From: Hofstenia miamia
Taxonomy: Eukaryota; Xenacoelomorpha; Acoela
Assembly (NCBI GenBank): GCA_004352715.1
Contig: SCFE01000081.1
Location: forward strand, 801,448 to 865,447
Reading direction: 5' to 3'
DNA length: 64,000 nucleotides
The notes beneath the pieces were generated by a model, which saw only the letters and a list, made by a program, of their open reading frames with translations, was not told where the DNA came from and did no database searches. The translations under genes and the position numbers were made by a program. The stretch's first letter is position 1; every line of letters starts with the position of its first letter. Positions 24,281-35,782 of this stretch are shown in pieces.

Positions 24281-25280
24281 NNNNNNNNNNNNNNNNNNNN
24301 NNNNNNNNNNNNNNNNNNNNNNNNNNNNNNNNNNNNNNNNNNNNNNNNNNNNNNNNNNNNNNNNNNNNNNNNNNNNNNNNNNNNNNNNNNNNNNNNNNNN
24401 NNNNNNNNNNNNNNNNNNNNNNNNNNNNNNNNNNNNNNNNNNNNNNNNNNNNNNNNNNNNNNNNNNNNNNNNNNNNNNNNNNNNNNNNNNNNNNNNNNNN
24501 NNNNNNNNNNNNNNNNNNNNNNNNNNNNNNNNNNNNNNNNNNNNNNNNNNNNNNNNNNNNNNNNNNNNNNNNNNNNNNNNNNNNNNNNNNNNNNNNNNNN
24601 NNNNNNNNNNNNNNNNNNNNNNNNNNNNNNNNNNNNNNNNNNNNNNNNNNNNNNNNNNNNNNNNNNNNNNNNNNNNNNNNNNNNNNNNNNNNNNNNNNNN
24701 NNNNNNNNNNNNNNNNNNNNNNNNNNNNNNNNNNNNNNNNNNNNNNNNNNNNNNNNNNNNNNNNNNNNNNNNNNNNNNNNNNNNNNNNNNNNNNNNNNNN
24801 NNNNNNNNNNNNNNNNNNNNNNNNNNNNNNNNNNNNNNNNNNNNNNNNNNNNNNNNNNNNNNNNNNNNNNNNNNNNNNNNNNNNNNNNNNNNNNNNNNNN
24901 NNNNNNNNNNNNNNNNNNNNNNNNNNNNNNNNNNNNNNNNNNNNNNNNNNNNNNNNNNNNNNNNNNNNNNNNNNNNNNNNNNNNNNNNNNNNNNNNNNNN
25001 NNNNNNNNNNNNNNNNNNNNNNNNNNNNNNNNNNNNNNNNNNNNNNNNNNNNNNNNNNNNNNNNNNNNNNNNNNNNNNNNNNNNNNNNNNNNNNNNNNNN
25101 NNNNNNNNNNNNNNNNNNNNNNNNNNNNNNNNNNNNNNNNNNNNNNNNNNNNNNNNNNNNNNNNNNNNNNNNNNNNNNNNNNNNNNNNNNNNNNNNNNNN
25201 NNNNNNNNNNNNNNNNNNNNNNNNNNNNNNNNNNNNNNNNNNNNNNNNNNNNNNNNNNNNNNNNNNNNNNNNNNNNNNNN
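24281..25280. other. Assembly gap, exactly 1,000 N, inside (TA)n
   Basis: The gap has TA repeats at both edges, so assembly broke in a microsatellite. It is also the left boundary of the second copy of the 5.2-kb segment. Confidence 0.97.
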
Positions 25281-25296
25281 TATATATATATATATA
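25281..25296. repeat. (TA)n tract leaving gap
   Basis: Short TA run between the gap and the start of copy 2 of the 5.2-kb segment, equivalent to 12721-12736. Confidence 0.9.
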
Positions 25297-27664
25297 CATG
25301 AACATTTAGAATTATTTCTACAAATGAATATCTTTGAAACGAATAATATTCTCTAAGTCTGACTTGAAAATGTGTTCGGCCTACTTGTAAAGAGGTTTTA
25401 AAATCTATGGGATTAGTATTTTTGGTCTTAGTCCTACTTTTTCCCATTGAATTTGGACCAAGTTCCGTCTAATATCAATCCTATGAAATTGTGTGGTCCC
25501 AAATCATAATTTTTATTTTGGGCAAAATTGGCAAAAAATGAGCGGAATATTTTAAATTCGTTGCCCCCCCCAGTTTCTTTATTTAAAATATCAGTCCTAA
25601 TTAGTTTCAGTCCCACTGAAATATTTAGTCTCCTTTTATTATTTAGTCTCCTTTCATATCATGGACTGAATGGCCCTGCTGAATCTTAACCAAGCGTTCT
25701 GGTAATCACAAAGTCTAGAAGCCATGGGAACCATAACAAATTTCAGCGTTGTCTCTTAAATTATTTTAATAATGAGACATCTCTCTCTTTCCAGTGGTGG
25801 TTTTAGGTTTTGAACATCGTTACATGTTTGTGAGTTAGAATATGCTATCATTTTTTCAAGAAATCATCAAAGATTTAAAAAGAAGTTAATAACCTGTCTA
25901 AGGTTAAGTCTATTTTTAGGTTATCGAAAGCACTAAAATTTACCCAAAGTCTAATTATTAAAACCATCAACAGAATTACTTTTCAGCTTCAAAAATCATC
26001 CTTAGGTTTGAAGCATCTTGTCTTATGGGTCTTGATTAAATATTCATAATTAATATAAATTTAAATTTCATATAATATTTTCAACTATAAATTCACCAAA
26101 GGTGCTTAAATTTTAAAATTGATAAAAAGTCAGCGGATAATATTAATAAAAAAATATTGTTGAGGTATTAAGTTGAAAATGTTTTTATAAGAATTTGTTA
26201 ATTCACATACCACTTTGGGGAAAGTCTTTTTCCGTCCAGTTTATACAGAGCTGACGACGATAATGCTTCATTGTGTTACATTACTTTAAGGTTACTGCAA
26301 ATGCGACATTCACAAGCATACATTGCACTTCTGAATTGACGAGTCGGTATTGAACGAACGACAAAGCGTCGCAATAAGGATGAATTAAAATACATTTAAA
26401 AATATTTATACAATTACTCTGTGTGCTACCAATTAAAATTTGCTATTATATACTCTAGCGGAGTAAAATGTCACTTTGTTAGGGGTAAATATGTCTCAAA
26501 GCATTTTATATTTTGCATAAAGAAAAATATTAAATCATTTGTCTACAATAAGTAAGCTTCACTAGCCTTGCAAATAAAACCGTTATCTTCTAAATTTCTG
26601 AATATCTACTAAAGCAGAGCTAACAACGCTAAAGATTATTTTGCTTTTAATGCATTGTAAATACCTTCGAATCCAAAATTCTTTATTTTCTATATATAAA
26701 TATTCAATTTTTCATATTAATTTATCATTTAAATGAAAGTATAACTTTAGAAAAGTAATTTAACTAAAATTCTTAAAAATATTATTAAGAAATTTTGGTT
26801 TTTCGAAAGAAATGTACATAGAGCTCACCAGCTTAGCGAATTATTAAATTCTTCAAATTTGAAAATATTCAAATTGCCTGTGTATGAAGATCTACAACCT
26901 AAATTTTAAGATTCTCTTAGGCTAAAGTTACCAGGAAATTAGCAATGTATGCAATTGTGATTCATTGTTCAAATACAATTATAATAAATAAACGTGTAGA
27001 ATAACCTCTAAAATGAAAGTTTTGGCACATAAAATTTACTTGCATGTAATTGTACAGAATAATTTACAGAAACACAGAATATATCATGAGTAGATTCGAA
27101 TTTAATCGGTTTGCTTGAGTGATGGGAATGATTACTATCAAATGCTTACAGAAACATTTAATCTTATGCAATGTAGATTCATAAGATTTTTATATAGTTT
27201 GCTGTTTTCTGAATGCTAAGATTGCCTTCATAAATTAGCACTTAAAGCGTTCGAGCAAATTTTGTAAATTTCAGACATTATGACGTTGTTCAATTACCTC
27301 GTAAATGAAGCTAAATGTTAAAAATTTTTAGAATCGTCTTCTGATTGCTAATTTTGTCACTAGATAATTAATGACAAAGCTTGTAGGAAAGAAATTCTCC
27401 AAAAACTATTTAAAAACTAAATTACTTTTAGTTTAAAAAAAAGATAGTAGCATAGTAATTTTTGCACAGGCCATAAGTTAAGAAAACCATTCTCAAGCAT
27501 TTTTTAATTATAAATAAATATTACTATTACTTTTGCAACATGATTTTAACACAAAATGCTAAAAAGACAAACTAACTGAAATTGCAATACAGAAAATATA
27601 TAGTTTTCCAGCCTTTCTCTATCAAAATTTATATACAGCATTACTGAAACAAATTGAAATTTTC

Positions 27665-27941
27665 TGAAGATTCTAATGCCAATAAGCATAATTCTAAGCT
27701 GTCAAACGGGGGAAGCAGGCTTTTCGGATTCTAGTGACAAAGGAGGCATACCTCAATATTGCGGGGCTTTCGTATTTTGAATGTCTATTAATAGTGTTTT
27801 AGACTCTTTGAATGCCTTAAAGATAAGGCTTATCTATTATTATGATATGCAATAGCAAATTGTAAGTGAAGATGGACGCATTGATGACTGTTTTTGATAT
27901 TTTGTAGAATTGATTATGAAGAGACACATTGTACTTCAAAA
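27665..27941. repeat. Dispersed repeat, copy 2
   Basis: Copy of the 15105-15381 repeat, carried within the 5.2-kb duplication. Confidence 0.75.
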
Positions 27942-28440
27942 AATTGTTACCTACCTGAGGAAAAACAAATTAAGGAAACCAAGATAAAAACAGCAAAAAC
28001 TGCGATGAATAGCTGAATATTTGGTACAAAGACTTATTTGTATTATTTTAAAAAAGGGATACTAGAACTTTATCTTTTCATTAGAAGCATGGATATAGAA
28101 TTTAACATGTTAGTAAAACAGCATGAATTCGGTCTTCAATTGGGTAGAAAATTTGAGGTAAGTGAGGTTCAAAAAGCAGAATTTTCATTTGAAAGGGTTT
28201 GAAATTCTGAACCCGGTTTCAGCTGTGGGCATAAATACATAATGCAGTTTATCTTCTTCGATACTTTTCCCAATTCAATACAATTGAAATAACATATAAT
28301 GATGCACTACCTTACTAAATTGGTTTTCAATTTCTGGAAAATCCAATGATAATCTTAGTGCAGAATTTCTGAATCTTACACCACAGGTATTACAGCTATC
28401 TGAGCACCTAACTTTAAGCTGTCAATATCCTAATGTTTAG

Positions 28441-28783
28441 AAAATTGATAAAATCATTTCAATTCCCAAAGCTGGTTCAACCAAATGCATACGTTTTTGA
28501 AAAGATACTGTTTAAGAAACTATAGCTGATTATTTTCGAAAAAAATCACAATTTCTTTAGAAATAGATCTATTGCAATGTAATTCTTGGTATTTATCTAT
28601 TACATTTACAAATATTTTGGTAAGAATGAAGACATATTAATTTTATACTTTGATTTTACAAAGACATTTGACAAAATGTGTCATTGCTTATTAATTTGTG
28701 GAGGTGATCTATTTTGTACATATTGTTTCTTCATATTCATTTTGCATCAAAAAAACCTATTTGATAAGTTAAATTCAGTTTAA
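28441..28783 (+). pseudogene. LINE reverse-transcriptase remnant, duplicate
   Basis: Duplicate of 15881-16223 with the same KIDKIISIPKAGS and YFDFTKTFDK motifs and the same disruptions, as expected from the 5.2-kb duplication. Confidence 0.75.
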
Positions 28784-30510
28784 AAACCTCTACTATCGGA
28801 AGTATTTTTTGTCAATTTTTACGAATTTGAAAAAATTACACACATCATTTGGTGTGATGATGCGGCCCATGCTTTGCCTATATTTTACAAGAATAAGTCA
28901 ATAAATAAATAAATATAATGCATAATAACCAGGAAGGCATTTTGCGTCCCTAGATGGCGTACAAAATTGTTTTAAAAATACTACATTATGTAAATATACT
29001 AAAGATCAAATAACATTGATTACTGCAGACTGAAAATTGTATTTGTTTGTACTCCAAACTGTGATTTGACACATAATTTGCAAAGAAGATTATTTGAAAG
29101 TCTAGAATTTTATGAAAACTTCAACATAGGACTTTGAATTTTTGAAACACACAAAAACAGTAAAATAAATAGAATGTTTAATTCCGTTTTCATAGTGGTC
29201 CTTAAAAACAAATGAACTATTTAAAAAATTGAATAGTTGCGAAATCTTGCCACACTAAATATATTCACTATGTATAATTGAGTACAATAGAGTACATCTC
29301 TGCCATGCTGCAAATTTGGTTTTTATTCAAGCTATCATTTTTGATGAATTTTAATACTTCAGTAAAGAAATGCGTTTGCAATGAATTTTTACCTAGTGAA
29401 TTCAGGAATAGCTTTAAACTTCTAATATAATTTATAACGTGTTGTTAGATTTTAAAAAAAATTTAGTCTGAGAAGAAAATTATTCACTGTCTTCCGAAAT
29501 TCAGGAATATTTTATAATAATAAATGTATCAAACTTCTCTTAAATTTAAGAAGGAACTTACCATTAATTAAAATAATTTATTGCTTGTTAGTCAGAAACT
29601 AGGTGGAATCATCGCTGATATCTGCATTGACTGATCATCGGTAATGAAAAATGTTATATTATATATTATTATGAGAATCTGTTTGATATAGATGCTTTCT
29701 AATCAAATATTCAAATTGCATTAAATGTCATCACCAATGGCAAAGATAAAACCAGGAATCATTTTTCAAATAACAAGGTGACTGGAATGACCACGCCCAA
29801 ATTTAAATAATTTCTTACGCAATGACTTGACGATAACAAATAAGAGGTGTGACAGATAAATTTTACTTCCACGAAGCACTAAGTGTTAATAATTCGCGTT
29901 GGCCTCTATAATAATTTAATAAAAAACAAAATTAAATTTTTTAATATATAAAGGTATATTTTATTTTTAAATAAAAATACTATTTCGCATCAAATTATAG
30001 TCCAATCATTTCCCAATCCTCAATTTTCCCATCGTTTATGAATTCAACTGCTCTCTTTGTTTAATAAATTGTCCTTAATTACGTGGTAATATTTTCAGCA
30101 AATAGCAAATGCATTTTTATTAAAATTAAAGGATTTCTCATTCATCATTTTGTTAAACAGTCAAAATTTTTAACTCATTTTTACAACTTCACAAATTTTG
30201 CAAATCAATGGTTTTCTGTAAAAGTGAGTAAGAAAATTAAAATCAATTTTAGATTGTCATGAAATTTATATTCGATAATTTAAAGTAGCAAGATAAACAC
30301 CTGGAAATTAACATTAAAAATTTGCTCTTCTTTTGATTCGTTTTAAAATATGCTCAATACATTATAATTTACCTCAAATTCACAGTTTTCTGAGAAATAT
30401 ATATCATTCCTCTATTTGTTATTTATTATGTTTCATTTTTAGACATTTTGTCCAATTAAATATTTTATTTATATTTAGATAACCAAATTAATATTTAGTT
30501 ATATGGACAT

Positions 30511-30511
30511 G

Positions 30512-30576
<65 letters not shown>

Positions 30577-30589
30577 TATATATATATAA
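30511..30589. repeat. (TA)n microsatellite array
   Basis: About 75 bp of TA repeats with one phase change near 30570; right boundary of copy 2 of the 5.2-kb segment. Confidence 0.92.
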
Positions 30590-30784
30590 GAATTATTTAT
30601 TTAATTCTGCTTTATGTTAATCTTTATTTGAAAAATACATTAATCCTTAAATTTATCTCTCATAAACATATTGCAATGATAAAATCAGAACATCTTCCCA
30701 TTGCTTTTTGACGTCAAACAAATGACGAAATATTCGAGTAATAAAAACTTCTTTTTTTTCACTCCACGTTCTGTATTTATATTA

Positions 30785-31046
30785 TTGGAAGACTAAGTTC
30801 CCAAGGAGTCTGATAGCTTCCTTAGGAGTCTAGCGGCTTCTAGCAGTGCTGCCTTTTGTACTCCAGTACAGGGACTACTTCAACTTTCCTTAACTTCCAC
30901 AGCCACTCTATTTCTACTTTATCTTTCACCTTGTCTTCTACATTCCAGGCTCTTGGTATACCACGGTTCTCATTCCTTTCTCTTTTTCTACCACAACTGT
31001 ATCTGGTCTCCGTGCTTCTATCAGTGCCCGTTTGAATGTTGAAGTC
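30785..31046 (-). pseudogene. LINE ORF2 C-terminal tail remnant
   Basis: On the minus strand one frame reads FKRALIEARRPDTVVVEKEK and another VKDKVEIEWLWKLRKVEVVP, followed by degraded LLEAARLLRKL-like sequence. This order (I.ARRPD.VVV.K, then D.V..K.E......W....VEVVPV, then LL..A..LR) is the C-terminal region downstream of the reverse transcriptase in many invertebrate non-LTR retrotransposon polyproteins. At least two frameshifts and stops separate the blocks. GC content is higher than in the surroundings. Family not assigned. Confidence 0.65.
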
Positions 31047-31313
31047 CCGCAGAAGATTCTACTGCCAATAAACTTAATTCTAAGCTGTCAAACGGGGGAA
31101 CCAGGCTCTTGGATTCTAGTGACGGAAGAAACATATCTCAATATTATGCGGGGCTTTCGCATTTTGGATGTCTATTAATAGTGTTTATTTGAATGACTTA
31201 AAAATTAGGCTTATCTATGATTATGTTATGCAATAGCAAATTGTAAGTGAAAGTTAATGCATTGACTACTTTTTATGATAATTTGTAAATTTTTCATGAA
31301 GAGACACATTGTA
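31047..31313. repeat. Dispersed repeat, copy 3
   Basis: Diverged copy of the sequence at 15105-15381. It continues directly from the LINE tail without a visible boundary, suggesting both belong to one element on the minus strand. No protein motif recognised inside it. Confidence 0.7.
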
Positions 31314-31486
31314 CTCCTCCTGTCTTTTGCTTATAACCAATGCTGCCATTGTGCTATTCGTCCTACTCCGTCATGCCTGAACTCATACTCATTCTGTGCT
31401 ACCAACAATCTACTGTCTCTAAATCTTTCTTACATTCCTGCATTTGTCACTTGGCTCAGTTCTTCTATCTAAGCGCTTTTTCTCTC

Positions 31487-31524
<38 letters not shown>
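31487..31524. repeat. (TTA)n trinucleotide microsatellite
   Basis: About 12 uninterrupted TTA units. It lies beside moderately GC-richer sequence (31313-31486) that may also be LINE-derived. Poly-leucine or poly-isoleucine open frames through it are artefacts. Confidence 0.93.
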
Positions 31525-31526
<2 letters not shown>

Positions 31527-34500
31527 AAAAGTTAAGAAGTGCACTTTTACACAGATAGAACACAATTATAAGAAACAAACATGCTATACACATTTCCTGA
31601 TTTCTTACACTAAGCTCACCACATACATAGACACACACAAATGTACTATTATTATGTATTATGAATGTATATTTAGTTTGTAGTTTTAAAATTGTAACTT
31701 TTTAGCATTAACTCTTATTACTAGCCTCTAATAACATTCCTCAACGTTCCAAATAATGCAGATTTCAATAGTCCTGTTGAAAACCTCATGATCAATCTCA
31801 CAGTAGAGAATACAAACAATCTCATTTAATAAATTTATTATCCAAGCAAAAGTTGAATTAAATTTTGTAATTCTACAACAGTTACATTAGATGAGCTTTT
31901 CAAACCAAAATATTTATGTTATTTTTGCCTTCAATTTAAATTACTTAAATGATAAGGAAAACAATATTGTAGATGAAATTGCAGTTGCTTCTGACCGGAT
32001 GATAGTCAATCAAATACCACCAACATGAAATCTAAATCTTATAGTTGCATGCTTTGTCGTATTCAATTCATTTGCGACATTATGTAGAATAATGACTGAA
32101 AAGAGGTCACATACAATAACACCAGTTTTTCAAATTACTTTTAAATTTAAACTGTATAATCCCAATAAACCCATAAATGATTCTTCAAATATTAGGAAGT
32201 CAATGAGAGTTCGAAGAAGCTGAAAGCGCTGTGTGAATGTCTGAAGAAGATAGTCGCAATGATGTTTAGAAATTCTAATATTTTACACATAATAGGTATT
32301 CAATAGACTAGATTGTTACATTTTTTGTATAAAAATAGCGAAAACTTACTCAATAATGATTCACTGAAAAATATTTATATTAGGGTGACAAGAATTCAAA
32401 TTTGGTTTCAATCAATTCATTTTCAAGCTAAAAAATTATTAGAAACTATAATTTGAGATATCTATTTTGCAAATCCCAAAAAACCATATCAATCATAAAT
32501 TGAGAAATCTTATAACAATATCTTTGTAATTTATGACGTGCGGCAGGTGTAGAATGCCAATTTAATGAAATGCAACAATGCATTTAACACACAATTATAG
32601 TATAAAGGATCTGTTTATGGCAGGTTTTTGTTCCAATACAATATAGTAGACTCCAGAACATCACTTCAAAGTTTAGTTATGATTTACAGAAGTTTGTAGT
32701 GCTTTCTGCATAATTCCATGCAAAGTATATAATATCAATGATTTGGTTAGACTTGACTTTTTAACAGTTGGCAAACATTCTTGGTAAAGAGTTCCCTTCA
32801 AATACAAAAAATATGCAAAATATTTTAATTCACTGCATATGCATATGCTAAGCGCATAGATAGTACATCATTTCAAAAACAGCTGTTTGCTTAACAACTT
32901 TGAATTCTGCCTTTTGAAGTTTTAAATAATTTCCAAGCAAAATTTTGTGAGGGAATCACTTTTGTTGTCCAATAAAAAAGTGAATTTAAAGCTCTAAAGA
33001 AAGCTTGACTGGCAGGCCTGATATTGAATTTTTTTTAACTGATCACGAATTCAAGTCAACACCTGCCATGTATACATTCTAAGTAGAGTATGGAGGGATG
33101 TCATTTTTGCAGAAATGAACGTTATAACTACGATATTTAACACAAGGCTCAATCTTTCCAGTGAAATTTGCATTCATATTTTTGTATGACTCCAAAAATC
33201 TTATTGCGTCACCAGTTTTCATGTAAATTATATCAAAAAAATGAGATTTTAACAGTACAGTCATGCTAAGCTTTCAACGATTAATACAAATTTTGAAATA
33301 TTTCACCTAGGATGTATATGAATGCAATTTTTACGGATCTTCTCAAAAAGAGGCATATGTAGAAAACTAAATTTTTAATGAAAAAATTATACATATAAAT
33401 TTAGCAAGAAAATAAGTTATCCATAGCTGTGCAATGAAAATAGCAAATCAATGGATTTTTATAAATTTCCATACGGTATTGAAACAATTGACATAATTTT
33501 AGCTGCATTTGACATTGAATTTGCGGGTTGACACATTGCGCTTTTGAAATCACGTTTGTTCTACGTTTTTAAAAGAAAAATTCTGCATGACCTCTATATA
33601 TGACCTATTTAATTGCTACAAAAGGAGCTTAAAAAACTATTCAAAATATTATGTATGATATGTATATTTTATTTTTTAAAAATTTGAAGCAAGATTTGAA
33701 TTTTATTGCATTAAGCAACAGCGCATAATTGACAAACAGCAGTTCGTTTAATCATATAAATATAAAGAATTGCCGTGTAGTTAATTGGGCATCCTAATGA
33801 AATTAGTAATTGATTGCGAATTTCATATTGCAGATACTAGAATGGATTTCTGCTTTAACATCATCTTTTTATTTAACATTTCTTTCTTTTCTGTAAAACA
33901 TGTTTTCATGTCACAGTCTTAAATGGTTGTCCTCTTCCTTGTAACAAGGAAGAATTCTCAGAACACATAAGAAAGAGAATATTTTCAATGCACCGAATTT
34001 TTATTAGATTTAAAATGATCATTTGAAGCTAAAAATTATTAGCAATCATATATATACCTGATTTTTTAGAAAATCTCTATATTGAACGCATAGCTGTTTT
34101 AAGAAATGCTCCTAAGTTTCTAAATGTTTCAAAAAGAACTAAAATAACAATTTCACTAGCTTAAATTCGCACAAGAAACTTTGCGAATTTTGCTTGAACA
34201 AAATCTTACAGTTTTAGGAATTTTTAAAAAATAATTCATATTTAAAATTTTGCATCTGTATTATTGAGTCCGATTATTCTTTGAAATGGGAAACTTTGAA
34301 GCAACATTGAACTACCTATTGCATTTGCATTATGAATCTTTACAAAAGAATAAGTAGTTTACCCCTGCTCCTCTTACACATATTGAAAAGTTTAATGTTC
34401 CCTTCAAATCATTTAAAATTTTACTCTAAGAAAATTTTACGCCATCTTGCGAAAGTTTTTATTGTAAATCAAAATTCGCATTCTAAATAAATCGCTGCGC

Positions 34501-34556
34501 AAACACCTAGCTTTTAAAAAAATGGTGCGCTATGATTGGGCACCAATTTTTAGAAC
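31525..34556. other. Non-coding AT-rich DNA
   Basis: Three kilobases with no recognised feature. A 61-codon minus-strand open frame at 33079-33264 has no identifiable motif. Confidence 0.45.
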
Positions 34557-34573
34557 TCTCTCTCTCTCTCTCT
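34557..34573. repeat. (CT)n microsatellite
   Basis: About 8 CT units immediately before the tandem-duplicated Tc1 block. Confidence 0.85.
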
Positions 34574-34671
34574 GACTTTCATCAAGCCACAATTTTATTC
34601 CTCGAATACACAATGGTTCATTTATGGACTGTAATGCTGTCATTTATCATTACCATCAGCAGGTTACAATA

Positions 34672-35180
34672 TAGCTCAAGCCAAAAAAGTAGCCACATTA
34701 TAGACACATTTTTGTTAACAAACAAAAGACAAATATAGGCTTAGAAAATATATTTGAAAATATAATTGTGTCAGGTTGCAACCTGGTGACAAAGTTAATT
34801 GACAAGTTTGCCATGCAAAGCATGACAAGCAGATAAACGTCTTAAAACTGAATCCATTAAACGGATTCTAACTTCTTGAGTTGCGATTTAAGGATGTAAC
34901 TCTAAAATTCTTTCGGATTTTTGGGATTTTTTTTGACAAAATCTTTAAGAATCGGTTGCCAGTGCATAACTTGACTATTATAATTGGTAAAAAATTCTTT
35001 TGTCGATTTTGAGGTATGAGAGGTTGCTCCATCTTGTTCTAAGATCGATGTATCCGGACATAAGCAGGTTGCGTATGGTACAAATTCCTCGAGTATTTGG
35101 AAATATTTTGAACTATTAATTAATATAGTGTGAAAACTAATGATTGTCAAATTTTCAAAAGTTGCCACTTTCTTTGACTG
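34672..35180 (-). mobile_element. Internally deleted Tc1-like element, family 2, copy B
   Basis: Left terminus tatagctcaagcc after TA; the right terminus is degraded (gttgccactttctttgactg). The same internal blocks as copy A are present. Non-autonomous. Confidence 0.75.
34902..35168 (-). pseudogene. Tc1-like transposase C-terminal remnant (copy B)
   Basis: An 88-codon frame starting MATFENLTIISFHTILINSS and continuing through ILEQDGATSHTSKSTKEFF. It matches copy A from the block preceding the second catalytic Asp, here in one uninterrupted frame. After VMHWQP the sequence jumps to ILKDF, deleting the NPIENVW motif with the catalytic Glu. It cannot be an active transposase. Confidence 0.85.
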
Positions 35181-35273
35181 TCATCAAGCCACAATTTTAT
35201 TCCTCGAATACACAATGGTTCATTTATGGACTGTAATGCTGTCATTTATCATTACCATCAGCAGGTTACAATA

Positions 35274-35782
35274 TAGCTCAAGCCAAAAAAGTAGCCACAT
35301 TATAGACACATTTTTGTTAACAAACAAAAGACAAATATAGGCTTAGAAAATATATTTGAAAATATAATTGTGTCAGGTTGCAACCTGGTGACAAAGTTAA
35401 TTGACAAGTTTGCCATGCAAAGCATGACAAGCAGATAAACGTCTTAAAACTGAATCCATTAAACGGATTCTAACTTCTTGAGTTGCGATTTAAGGATGTA
35501 ACTCTAAAATTCTTTCGGATTTTTGGGATTTTTTTTGACAAAATCTTTAAGAATCGGTTGCCAGTGCATAACTTGACTATTATAATTGGTAAAAAATTCT
35601 TTTGTCGATTTTGAGGTATGAGAGGTTGCTCCATCTTGTTCTAAGATCGATGTATCCGGACATAAGCAGGTTGCGTATGGTACAAATTCCTCGAGTATTT
35701 GGAAATATTTTGAACTATTAATTAATATAGTGTGAAAACTAATGATTGTCAAATTTTCAAAAGTTGCCACTTTCTTTGACTA
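35274..35782 (-). mobile_element. Internally deleted Tc1-like element, family 2, copy C
   Basis: Same as copy B, generated by the tandem duplication and not by a separate insertion, since the flanking 93 bp is duplicated with it. Confidence 0.75.
35504..35770 (-). pseudogene. Tc1-like transposase C-terminal remnant (copy C)
   Basis: Identical in translation to the copy B frame, including loss of the catalytic Glu region. Confidence 0.85.

Larger units (their letters stand above)
25297..30514 (+). repeat. 5.2-kb duplicated segment, copy 2
   Basis: Corresponds to 12737-17954 at +12,560 bp. Differences noticed are T for C at 30448, C for T at 30452 and T for A at 30465, all within the last 70 bp before the (TA)n tract. 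The sequence to the right differs from copy 1: copy 1 continues into a LINE 3' end, copy 2 into unrelated sequence ending near a LINE C-terminal tail. Contents mirror copy 1. Confidence 0.9.
34579..35180 (+). repeat. 602-bp tandem duplication, unit 1
   Basis: Begins tcatcaagccacaatttt and ends at tttctttgactg. The next unit follows with no spacer and appears identical by eye. Each unit contains 93 bp of flanking sequence plus one family-2 Tc1 copy. Confidence 0.92.
35181..35782 (+). repeat. 602-bp tandem duplication, unit 2
   Basis: Repeat of 34579-35180 at +602 bp, ending tttctttgac before unique sequence. No differences were noticed, so the duplication is very recent or artefactual. Confidence 0.92.

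Noticed and set aside
19542-25447. Long open frames of 300-415 codons around 19.6, 21.6 and 24.2 kb
   Set aside because: They consist almost entirely of unknown residues across N gaps; the real flanking codons have no motifs.
31444-31683. Poly-leucine/poly-isoleucine open frames
   Set aside because: Translation of the (TTA)n microsatellite.
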